The notes: a model not told the origin generated them from the sequence alone. Positions 10,546 through 17,760 are shown, numbered from the stretch's first letter. The stretch is DNA of 33,611 nt from Nitrospirota bacterium (GCA_003696975.1 RFGT01000017.1:1-33611); one strand, 5' to 3'. A program made the numbers and translations.

Positions 10546-12060
10546 TTACGGCACCAAATGTCCAAAAGGCCCCTCTAGTCCTCCCTCAATGGGTACAGGG
10601 AGAAGCTGTGGGGTGGATTCTTGTGCCACAAGTTGCTCATTGTTGCCGGATTCCGAACGCGGCTTTGACTGGCCATTGGATGCAGAGATGACTTTTTTGG
10701 CTCCTTCCATATAACCCATCAGCATAAATTCAAAATCATTCGGCTCGAGGTAGGAATCCGTTGGAAGAGATTGAGTCTTGATGTCCAATGGTTTGACCAG
10801 GCGTGGTGTTACGATGACCACCAGCTCCGTTTCATTCTTCTGAAAGGAGGAACTCCGAAACAACGCTCCCAGGATGGGAATGTCGCCCAAGACCGGGTAT
10901 TTGTTGATGGCCTCTTTCACATTGTCTTGAATGAGTCCGGCAATGGCAAAGCTTTGACCATCTTTGAGCTCGATGACGGTTTCCGCTCTGCGCATGGTAA
11001 TCGCCGGAACCGTGATGCCGCCGGTCACGCTGATACCGCCGGAAAAATCCAGTTCTGAAACTTCCGGGGCCACCTTCATACTGATTCGACCATTGCTCAA
11101 CACAATAGGGCTAAAGTTAAGCCGCACCCCGAATTTCTTGAATTTGATCGTCGTCACACCAAACGATTGCGGAACCGGGATGGGAAATTCTCCGCCGGCC
11201 AAGAAGCTTGCCTCCTGGCCGCTTAACGCCACCAAAGTGGGCTCGGCCAGTACTTTCGTCAGATTGTTTTGTTTCAAGGCATCGATGAATCCTGTCCAAG
11301 TCATGTTGCCGCTTGCGACACGGAACAGGAAGTTGGGAGTAAAAATGAAGCCGAATGGATCAGCGCCTCCACTAGCCGAATCAAGCGTCGCACTTTTCAA
11401 GGGTACCACAGTGCTGAGGCTGTTCAAGGTGGTGACCCCAAACCCGTTTCCATCATTTCTCACAATTCCAAAGTTGACGCCAAGCCGCTTCAGAAGACTT
11501 CGTTGCATTTCAGCGACGCGGACTTCCAGCATGACCTGTTGGACGCCTGAGACCTGCAAGAGATTTTTCACCTTCTTCGGGGCGTAGGTTTCCGCCAGTT
11601 CCACCACTTGGGTGACGATGTCCGGACCGGAAACCGAGCCGGAGAGCGTGATGTAGTCGTGACTGCCGCGCACCTTGATATTTGTTTCCTCGGGAAACAA
11701 TTCGTGGATTTGCGCTTTCAACCGACTGAGCTCGGGCGTGACGATGAGATCATACATGGCGAAGACCTTTCCTGCCTTGTCCCAAAAGATCAGCGTTGTC
11801 GCCCCGATGGTTTTGGCAAATACGTAGACTTGGGTCGTGGAGAGAACAAGGGCTTCGGCAATCTCAGGGTTAGCTAATGAAGCACGCTTGATCGGACGAT
11901 CGCTGTTCAACACGATAGACTTCCCTACGACCAATTCCAGTTCCTGGGGAGCCTCCATGGCCGTGATCTGTTGGGTCAGTGCAACCGTCTGAGGAGGATC
12001 AAGTCCCAACAACGCGAGTGCCATGCAACTCACTGTCCAGAAAAACACACAATGTCTCAT
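10546..12060 (-). CDS. cpaC: Tad secretin CpaC/RcpA
   Basis: N-terminal LELVVGKSIVLNSDRPIKRASLANPEIAEALVLS; secretin domain EASFLAGGEFPIPVPQ...RRAETVIELKDGQSFAIAGLIQDNVKEAINKYPVLGDIPILGALFRSSSFQKNETELVVIVTPRLV. Confidence 0.96.
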   Translation of the reverse strand: MRHCVFFWTVSCMALALLGLDPPQTVALTQQITAMEAPQELELVVGKSIVLNSDRPIKRASLANPEIAEALVLSTTQVYVFAKTIGATTLIFWDKAGKVFAMYDLIVTPELSRLKAQIHELFPEETNIKVRGSHDYITLSGSVSGPDIVTQVVELAETYAPKKVKNLLQVSGVQQVMLEVRVAEMQRSLLKRLGVNFGIVRNDGNGFGVTTLNSLSTVVPLKSATLDSASGGADPFGFIFTPNFLFRVASGNMTWTGFIDALKQNNLTKVLAEPTLVALSGQEASFLAGGEFPIPVPQSFGVTTIKFKKFGVRLNFSPIVLSNGRISMKVAPEVSELDFSGGISVTGGITVPAITMRRAETVIELKDGQSFAIAGLIQDNVKEAINKYPVLGDIPILGALFRSSSFQKNETELVVIVTPRLVKPLDIKTQSLPTDSYLEPNDFEFMLMGYMEGAKKVISASNGQSKPRSESGNNEQLVAQESTPQLLPVPIEGGLEGPFGHLVP

Positions 12061-12112
12061 AATCTGTGCTCTTTCATTGCTGATGATCTATCACCTAGCT
12101 GATAGACTTGGT

Positions 12113-12937
12113 TCAAAATTTCACGAGTGTTCTCCTTCCTCCTGCAATGATCTCGACACGCTCCCGGCGGCTCCGGCGCGTCTGGGGATTTGTGGGCTTG
12201 GGACGATAGGAGGAAATGAGAGTACGGTTTGTGGCCCCTTTGGTCAGCTCGGGTTTTGTATTCAATGGGCTCCGTAGCGCGAGTCGCAATTTTCCCTCGT
12301 TTGAGGCCAATGCCAACTTTTCCGCTTCCTTGAGTGAGACCTCAACGGTGATCACTTTTACGGGTTTAGGCTTTTCGCCGGGCCCTTGTCGCTCCATCTG
12401 GGTTCCCGTGGCCAGCACAAGTGTGTTCTCTAGAACAGTCTTTGTGATCGTCCCACCCCGTCGGCGAGGATTTTTCAAGGTCACCATGATATCCACGCGG
12501 TCACCAGGTTTAACAAATCCGGGCAGTCCAACGACCTCATCCACGCGGACGGCCATAGCGCGTTTGTCAGGGCTCAAGATTCCCACCACCCCTCCATGCC
12601 GGACGTCCTGCGGTGCGAGCTTGGATTCGAGAATGGGCTCATACTGGTTGAGTGGTGTGAGCACGATACGTCCTATTAATGCCTTGGGATCTTGGAACGC
12701 CCCTTCAGGAACATAAGTGTCCGGATAGTCCACAACATGAATCATGTCTGGAGTGAGAGGGGTGCCCCATGCAATAGCTGTACTGGCGACTGCAACTGGC
12801 ACGCCCGTCCGCTGGACCTCTTCCGCCTGAACGGGCTCGGGACTTTGCTGCTCCAGCCATCGATAGGTCAGAATGGTGGTGCCCAGACCTATGGCGAGTG
12901 CCAAGCCAAGAAACAGCACAGAACGATTCTGAAACAT
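12113..12937 (-). CDS. cpaB: Flp pilus assembly protein CpaB/RcpC
   Basis: N-terminal TM, SAF domain (VPVAVASTAIAWGTPLTPDMIHVVDYP), RAMAVRVDEVVGLPGFVKPGDRVDIMVT. AGGGAGGA SD upstream. Confidence 0.94.
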   Translation of the reverse strand: MFQNRSVLFLGLALAIGLGTTILTYRWLEQQSPEPVQAEEVQRTGVPVAVASTAIAWGTPLTPDMIHVVDYPDTYVPEGAFQDPKALIGRIVLTPLNQYEPILESKLAPQDVRHGGVVGILSPDKRAMAVRVDEVVGLPGFVKPGDRVDIMVTLKNPRRRGGTITKTVLENTLVLATGTQMERQGPGEKPKPVKVITVEVSLKEAEKLALASNEGKLRLALRSPLNTKPELTKGATNRTLISSYRPKPTNPQTRRSRRERVEIIAGGRRTLVKF

Positions 12938-12974
12938 TGAAGGCGTTCCTCCCTCTAAGGGTTGAGCCGATCAG

Positions 12975-12999
12975 AAAAAATGGCCAGACGTGGGGCCAT
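12975..12999 (-). terminator. Intrinsic-terminator-like hairpin between cpaA and cpaB
   Basis: Minus strand: ATGGCC-CCACGTCT-GGCCAT followed by a T6 run (TTTTTTCTG): a 6-bp perfect stem plus U-tract, about 40 nt upstream of the cpaB start. Confidence 0.55.
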
Positions 13000-13039
13000 C
13001 CCCTTTATCGGTTGAACTATTGATGACTTTAGAGAAAAT

Positions 13040-13084
13040 GCTGATGGTTGCGAACGGGACCGCGATAGCGGCAAACCACTAAGC
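13040..13084 (-). promoter_or_regulatory. Structured leader element upstream of the cpaB attenuator
   Basis: Minus strand GCTTAGTGGTTTGCCGCTATCGCGGTCCCGTTCGCAACCATCAGC: outer TGGTT(T)GC/GCAACCA pairing around an inner CCGC-TATC-GCGG hairpin. Confidence 0.35.
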
Positions 13085-13111
13085 TGTGAGGAGGGTCGAT
13101 GGACCCTGTGA

Positions 13112-13642
13112 TCAAGCAATTCCCAACCAGTACCATGCTTTGTAGGTCAGAGTCCCCAACGCGATTACTAGTCCATAACGCAATTTGGGTTGCGACGAAG
13201 AAGACGAGTCAGCAAAAGCCACGCGGACCTTTCCTGTGAGAAGCAGGGTCTTGCCAATCAGGCCAATCCAGCAAAAAGTTCCCTTGATCCCGGCGTGGTG
13301 GATCATCATACCAATGGCATACACGCCACCTAACAACGCCGTCATTAAAAACACCAGAAAGACATCCATGGGGCCGAGAAATGCACCCACTGCCCCGAGC
13401 AGTTTCACATCGCCGGCCGCCATGCCACCGAGCATGTAAAAACCGAGCAGGAGTCCTATGCCGAGAAACAGCCCTTCGGCACTGAAGAGAAATCCAGAGG
13501 CGCCATGCATGAGCGTGTGGCCGATTACTCCCGTCAACATCGCTGGAAACGTGAGGATGTTGGGAATTTTGTGCCAGCGCCAATCCGTGACAGCCGCACA
13601 CAGCACAACACTGGTGACCAATACGCTCAGAGCTAGTTCCAT
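13112..13642 (-). CDS. cpaA: A24-family prepilin peptidase CpaA/TadV
   Basis: DWRWHKIPNILTFPAM and GDVKLLGAVGAFLGP, containing the two catalytic Asp motifs; about 176 aa, multi-TM. Confidence 0.94.
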   Translation of the reverse strand: MELALSVLVTSVVLCAAVTDWRWHKIPNILTFPAMLTGVIGHTLMHGASGFLFSAEGLFLGIGLLLGFYMLGGMAAGDVKLLGAVGAFLGPMDVFLVFLMTALLGGVYAIGMMIHHAGIKGTFCWIGLIGKTLLLTGKVRVAFADSSSSSQPKLRYGLVIALGTLTYKAWYWLGIA

Positions 13643-13645
13643 TCT

Positions 13646-13840
13646 CTAACTGCCGCTTCCTCCTCCTGTCCCTCCTGGGAATCCATCGATAGCGGTCATA
13701 AAGAGTTGGATCACCATTTGGGAAACGTTAAACAAAGCTGTTACAATCGCCGCGGCAATAAACGAGGAGAGAATTGCATATTCCAATGCCGTGGCCCCCT
13801 CTTCCTCGAACACAAACTGTCTGATTGCCTGGAGAATCAT
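13646..13840 (-). CDS. flp: Flp family type IVb pilin (second copy)
   Basis: MILQAIRQFVFEEEGATALEYAILSSFIAAAIVTALF...GGTGGGSGS; G^ATALEY processing site. Start at 13840 with AAAGGAG SD. Confidence 0.93.
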   Translation of the reverse strand: MILQAIRQFVFEEEGATALEYAILSSFIAAAIVTALFNVSQMVIQLFMTAIDGFPGGTGGGSGS

Positions 13841-13930
13841 GTGCGCTCCTTTTGCTCGTCTCATGCGGGAAGGACGATCCATGGTTTGGCTCCATAGACC
13901 GTCCCGTTATCCGTTTCACTGTGGTGGCTA

Positions 13931-15316
13931 TCATTGAATAAGCCGCAACTTGATATTCGTGGCAATTTTTTGAAACAGGGCTTCGAGTTCCGCCGAATCG
14001 GGTGTGTAATATTCAAATGCCGGCCCGCTGGCGATCGCACTTAAAAACTCCTGATCGACATTACCAAGCCCAATGGTATAGATCTTTACTCCCTTCGCCT
14101 TAAGCTCCGCCGCATGATCAATGGCCATTTGTTTGGTAATGGCTTCGGCATAATTTTTCATCCGCCACTTGCTGATGTTGCACTGCTCAGGATCCGAGGT
14201 ATTCAACAAATCGACATAGTAGACATCGAGAAACTCGCTATATCCTGAGACCCCATACACTGGATCCTCCAAAACCCACCATTTGGTATTGTAATACCCT
14301 TTGGGTGGAGACCCCGACTGACATGAGGTTGAACTCTTGGGTAGGCCATCGCCTGTTCTATACTGGTATACATTCAAATAGGTAAATTGCTCGTCTGGCT
14401 TCATGAGCCGAATATTCCAATCTGCCGCATAGCCGACCGCGTCGTAATCGACCCCGTTTCTTGTGAACATGCCACGGAAGGCCGTGGGATTGCCATCCGA
14501 GAAGAAAATGAGGAATTGCTGGACCCGCTCGTCACCGGGCACGCCGGTCTGGTCGGTAAACCCATAGGGACCGTCGGCCTGATCAAGTGCGTCCTCGGTA
14601 TTGGTCCCTCCGCTGGCGACGAGACTGTCGATGGCGGCCTTCATGGGTTGAACGAAATTGGGCCCCAACGGGAATTTAACTTCCACACCCGAAGCGAAGG
14701 CGATTAACGCAAACTTGTCATTTGCTTGGGTTTGAGTAAAGAAATCGAGAAAACTTTTGGCGGCCACCTTCAGATCTTCGATAGGCTGCCCAGCCATGGA
14801 CCCTGATTCATCTAAGACCATGACAATCTCGACATCTCGCTGCTGCGCAGCCCCAAATGCGCTTACGCCGGTCGTCGTTAGTGGATTTTCTTGGCCTACA
14901 GGCGGCTCACCGGCAAAGGCTTGAGCAATCTGGTTGAGCACGTTGGCGCTGGCGGTCACATAGACTTTCCCTTGTTCGCCGATCGTTCCCGTGATCTGAA
15001 CGGTCCCATCAGTTCCGAACAGGCCGGGTTTGAAATTCGCTTGCCCGACTTGTGTCATCAGGGTTTCAGCGTTGACATAGGGGTTGGAGATATTTTTGGC
15101 GCCAACCAGGGCGGCGGCATCCACGGCTTTAGACAATTCTGCACGGACCACATACCAGCGCCCTACCTCGATACCTAGAGCGATAAAGCCTAGCATGGTC
15201 AACAAACTGAAAGCCATTGTGACCATGAACGCTCCCCGCTGATTGCCTAATGCGTGAAAGCCATGGTGCTGAGAAGAGTGTTGGTTCCTATGGCAAATGT
15301 TCTTGAATCGCTTCAT
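13931..15316 (-). CDS. TadG-like pilus-associated protein with von Willebrand factor A domain
   Basis: TadG-type N-terminus NQRGAFMVTMAFSLLTMLGFIALGIEVGRWYVVRAELSKAVDAAALVGAK, then vWA MIDAS VMVLDESGSMAG. Start at 15316 (MKRFKN) preferred over 15388. Confidence 0.9.
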   Translation of the reverse strand: MKRFKNICHRNQHSSQHHGFHALGNQRGAFMVTMAFSLLTMLGFIALGIEVGRWYVVRAELSKAVDAAALVGAKNISNPYVNAETLMTQVGQANFKPGLFGTDGTVQITGTIGEQGKVYVTASANVLNQIAQAFAGEPPVGQENPLTTTGVSAFGAAQQRDVEIVMVLDESGSMAGQPIEDLKVAAKSFLDFFTQTQANDKFALIAFASGVEVKFPLGPNFVQPMKAAIDSLVASGGTNTEDALDQADGPYGFTDQTGVPGDERVQQFLIFFSDGNPTAFRGMFTRNGVDYDAVGYAADWNIRLMKPDEQFTYLNVYQYRTGDGLPKSSTSCQSGSPPKGYYNTKWWVLEDPVYGVSGYSEFLDVYYVDLLNTSDPEQCNISKWRMKNYAEAITKQMAIDHAAELKAKGVKIYTIGLGNVDQEFLSAIASGPAFEYYTPDSAELEALFQKIATNIKLRLIQ

Positions 15317-15508
15317 GTGCAACCTCATCAAACAACGGACACTCGATGAATGTTCCCTGTACCGCCGCGACGCACGGGCGCAGTTCATAAGGGGCGCAGG
15401 TGAGTCAATAGCCGGTTCAGGTCACAAAGGTTTCCTCTGTTTGTTCAACGACGGCAAGATAAGCAACGACAACATGACCAACATTGTGCACCTGTCAAGA
15501 CAAGAATG

Positions 15509-16108
15509 TTAGAAAATCGCTGTACTCCCAATGAGCATGGCATCGGGGATATTGTCAGCGTCAGTGTCGATATTGAGCAGTGGTTGTCCCGAGTTATCCA
15601 GAAGATTTTCCAACGGGGTGAGCGGCTTGTGCGCATAGAACACTTTGACGACTGTGAATTGAGACAGGGGAGAGGTCTGGATTGTGTCATCGAATTTCAA
15701 CAGATCGTACAAATTCTGCGGGAGGTCACATGTGGCGCTCATCGCTGGAGAGACCACGGCCTCCCCTGAAAGTGTGCCGCTCTCTTGTACGGTGCAAACA
15801 GGATCAGGAGCTGCTGCGGATTCTCCCGCATCCACTTTGGCAATGTAGATCTTGTACAGTTCAGGATGGGTTTCGAACTCCAGTGGCGCGCTGGACGCTG
15901 CAAGGAGGTTCAACAAATCGGGGCCGTTTTTTAAGTCGCGAGAAGCCAGGCTTCCCCCCTCACGGCTGATGTTGGTGACCACAGCTTGCGCCTGAATGAG
16001 TGAACCGAAGTCGATAATGACGAAGGCCATGATCAGCAACATGCTGGCCACAACGGCAAATTCAAGGGTGGCCATACCTTTTTGTGACTGTATACGCGGT
16101 GTACCCAT
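15509..16108 (-). CDS. tadE: TadE-like pseudopilin
   Basis: QKGMATLEFAVVASMLLIMAFVIIDFGSLIQAQAVVTNISREGG; TadE-like N-terminal hydrophobic helix with Glu. Confidence 0.88.
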   Translation of the reverse strand: MGTPRIQSQKGMATLEFAVVASMLLIMAFVIIDFGSLIQAQAVVTNISREGGSLASRDLKNGPDLLNLLAASSAPLEFETHPELYKIYIAKVDAGESAAAPDPVCTVQESGTLSGEAVVSPAMSATCDLPQNLYDLLKFDDTIQTSPLSQFTVVKVFYAHKPLTPLENLLDNSGQPLLNIDTDADNIPDAMLIGSTAIF

Positions 16109-16114
16109 ATGGTT

Positions 16115-16642
16115 TCATACCTCCTGAAACAATTCATTCCGATATGTCCCTTCAGCCCAGAGCGTGATATGCCCATCATTAGAAAACAATTGTCCAATAA
16201 GGGGGATAAGGAACTCATGCTCATAGCTGGTTTTGATCCGCATGTAATCGGCAGGATTGCCGGCATTGGGTGCTAGCGTCTCCCACCCTGTAGGATCTTC
16301 ATAGTTACTGCCGACCTTGAAGATCCAAACTTGGACGGCATTTGGATCCATGGCTAAGCTGGCTTTTTCTTTGATGGTCTGGATGATTGATTCTTCACGG
16401 GAGAGGGGATTGCCTTGGTCGTCCATCAATGTCTCGCCGACAAGCGCCAACCGCATGCCCTCTCGTGTAGCGAACTGCAAAGTATGTTGATGGAAGAAAT
16501 ACCAGCCAAATTCCATGATCCCTGTCAGCAACAAGAAGAACGGGAGTATCAGGAACGCCATTTCTACGGTCAAATTTCCGCTTTGATAGCGCCAATGGGA
16601 TGTGCTAGGTTGTCTCCATATCTTGTTCCGTGGCACGTTCAT
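16115..16642 (-). CDS. tadE: TadE-like pseudopilin
   Basis: YQSGNLTVEMAFLILPFFLLLTGIMEFGWYFFHQHTLQFATREGMRLALVG; TadE-like family. Confidence 0.86.
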   Translation of the reverse strand: MNVPRNKIWRQPSTSHWRYQSGNLTVEMAFLILPFFLLLTGIMEFGWYFFHQHTLQFATREGMRLALVGETLMDDQGNPLSREESIIQTIKEKASLAMDPNAVQVWIFKVGSNYEDPTGWETLAPNAGNPADYMRIKTSYEHEFLIPLIGQLFSNDGHITLWAEGTYRNELFQEV

Positions 16643-16789
16643 AAGAACATCCTCACTTAATAGCCACTAACACGTCCTCGCTTTCAGTCTCGGTCATTGA
16701 GATGGAAAACGAAGCAGTGGACCAGCATGATTCTTGTATTCTCTTATTCTTTCTGTGATTCTGTAGATATCTCGAATATGCCCGGGTAG

Positions 16790-16823
16790 CGGGGCTATCC
16801 GGCTGAAACATCGGATAGCCCCG
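16790..16823 (-). terminator. Strong hairpin downstream of flp (mRNA 3' end/processing or partial terminator)
   Basis: Perfect 12-bp inverted repeat CGGGGCTATCCG-N10-CGGATAGCCCCG, 33 nt after the flp stop and before tadE. No clear U-tract on the minus strand. Confidence 0.65.
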
Positions 16824-16855
16824 TCCGGTTCTAGTGCTACGCTAAGAATTGGGGA

Positions 16856-17044
16856 TCAGCTCCCGCTTCCTCCGCCGGCCGCTGAGCCGATGGTGTTGGC
16901 TACATTGGTGAAAGCAGTATTTAGAGAACCTTGTAAGAGTTGGACCGCCGTGACGATCCCGGCAGCGATCAAAGCTGCCAGCAATCCGTATTCCAAGGCG
17001 GTAGCTCCCTCTTCATCGTGTAAAAATTGCATGATAGACCTCAT
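16856..17044 (-). CDS. flp: Flp family type IVb pilin (first gene of the tad operon)
   Basis: MRSIMQFLHDEEGATALEYGLLAALIAAGIVTAVQLLQGSLNTAFTNVANTIGSAAGGGSGS; AAGGAG SD 7 nt before ATG at 17044. Confidence 0.95.
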   Translation of the reverse strand: MRSIMQFLHDEEGATALEYGLLAALIAAGIVTAVQLLQGSLNTAFTNVANTIGSAAGGGSGS

Positions 17045-17081
17045 AGGACATCTCCTTTCGGGCACAATGGGCTAGACATTC

Positions 17082-17119
17082 GTCGGTAGGATGTGGCCCT
17101 GTTTTTCATCGCTACCAAC
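17082..17119 (-). promoter_or_regulatory. Leader hairpin between riboswitch A and flp
   Basis: Minus strand GTTGGTAG-C-GATG AAAAACAGGGCCA CATC-CTACCGAC: 12 bp with one bulge and one G-U pair. Confidence 0.5.
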
Positions 17120-17135
17120 TGTCCCCTTGACGCTA

Positions 17136-17230
17136 TTCCTCTTCCGGCAACCCGGCTGTCAGGTCAGAGGCCTGATCCGTGGCTTTGCGCCCCCGCTTCG
17201 CAACGGGTTTGCCTTTATCGGGAAGGGGCA
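17136..17230 (-). promoter_or_regulatory. GEMM-I (c-di-GMP-I) riboswitch aptamer A, upstream of flp
   Basis: Minus strand CCCCTTCCCGATAAAGGCAAACCCGTTGCGAAGCGGGGGCGCAAAGCCACGGATCAGGCCTCTGACCTGACAGCCGGGTTGCCGGAAGAGG. Matches GGCAAACC ... GNRA-capped P2 (CCCGTT-GCGA-AGCGGG) ... GCGCAAAGCC ... P3 (TCAGG/CCTGA) ... GCCGGGTTGCCG, closed by a P1 helix. Confidence 0.88.
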
Positions 17231-17398
17231 CCCGATTGGGAATATGTTTGGCGGTCATAGCTAAGTGTTCGTTCACCCAGGCGAATCGGTTGGTCTGCGC
17301 GATATGCTGGTCCGTTGTCCGGGGAATTGAGTAGACAGCGGTCTTATGTGATGAAAGAGAAGGCGGGCAATGCCCCTGGGTTCGGCACCGAAGTCCGG

Positions 17399-17590
17399 TT
17401 AATCCGTCATCTCCCCTGTGTAGGACATGTCGCCGAGTGTTGAGAGAACGCACATGGCGTCCTGCAGGCTGTCTGAATCTGTGGTGATTGCCAATCGCGC
17501 TCCATGGACGGAACAGGAACTGAGGGTTCGTTGAAACGATTGGATGTGCCCACCCGGAGCCAGGGAAGGGGCGTGGGTCTGAATACTCAA
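17399..17590 (-). CDS. Possible small protein between the two riboswitches (frame uncertain; SD-preceded ATG is at 17612 in another frame)
   Basis: TTG-start frame SIQTHAPSLAPGGHIQSFQRTLSSCSVHGARLAITTDSDSLQDAMCVLSTLGDMSYTGEMTD. A strong SD (AGAAGGAGGAGAACCTC-ATG) lies at 17612 in a different frame. Confidence 0.3.
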   Translation of the reverse strand: MSIQTHAPSLAPGGHIQSFQRTLSSCSVHGARLAITTDSDSLQDAMCVLSTLGDMSYTGEMTD

Positions 17591-17612
17591 AAGCTACGTA
17601 TCCCCGCGACAT

Positions 17613-17645
17613 GAGGTTCTCCTCCTTCTGATGGTGCAGGAGAAC
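17613..17645 (-). promoter_or_regulatory. Shine-Dalgarno-sequestering hairpin (expression platform of riboswitch B)
   Basis: Perfect inverted repeat GTTCTCCT (minus strand, 17645-17638) with AGGAGAAC (17623-17616) placing the SD immediately upstream of ATG 17612 in a stem. Confidence 0.6.
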
Positions 17646-17667
17646 TCCATCCCGTGGGACTTTTCGG

Positions 17668-17760
17668 TTCCTTCCTTCGGTAACCCGGCTATCAGATTCC
17701 TCTGACCCGTGGCTTTGCGTCCCCGCCTCACGACGGGTTTGCCGTTTCGGGAAGGAGTTC
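17668..17760 (-). promoter_or_regulatory. GEMM-I (c-di-GMP-I) riboswitch aptamer B
   Basis: Minus strand CTCCTTCCCGAAACGGCAAACCCGTCGTGAGGCGGGGACGCAAAGCCACGGGTCAGAGGAATCTGATAGCCGGGTTACCGAAGGAAGG. Consensus GGCAAACC, P2 CCCGTC-GTGA-GGCGGG, GGACGCAAAGCC, P3 TCAGA/TCTGA, GCCGGGTTACCG, P1 TCCTTC/GAAGGA. Confidence 0.92.

Noticed and set aside
10964-11587. 207-aa plus-strand ORF antisense to the secretin gene
   Set aside because: Shadow frame of a strongly conserved secretin.
12216-12716. 166-aa plus-strand ORF antisense to cpaB
   Set aside because: Shadow frame with no recognisable motif.
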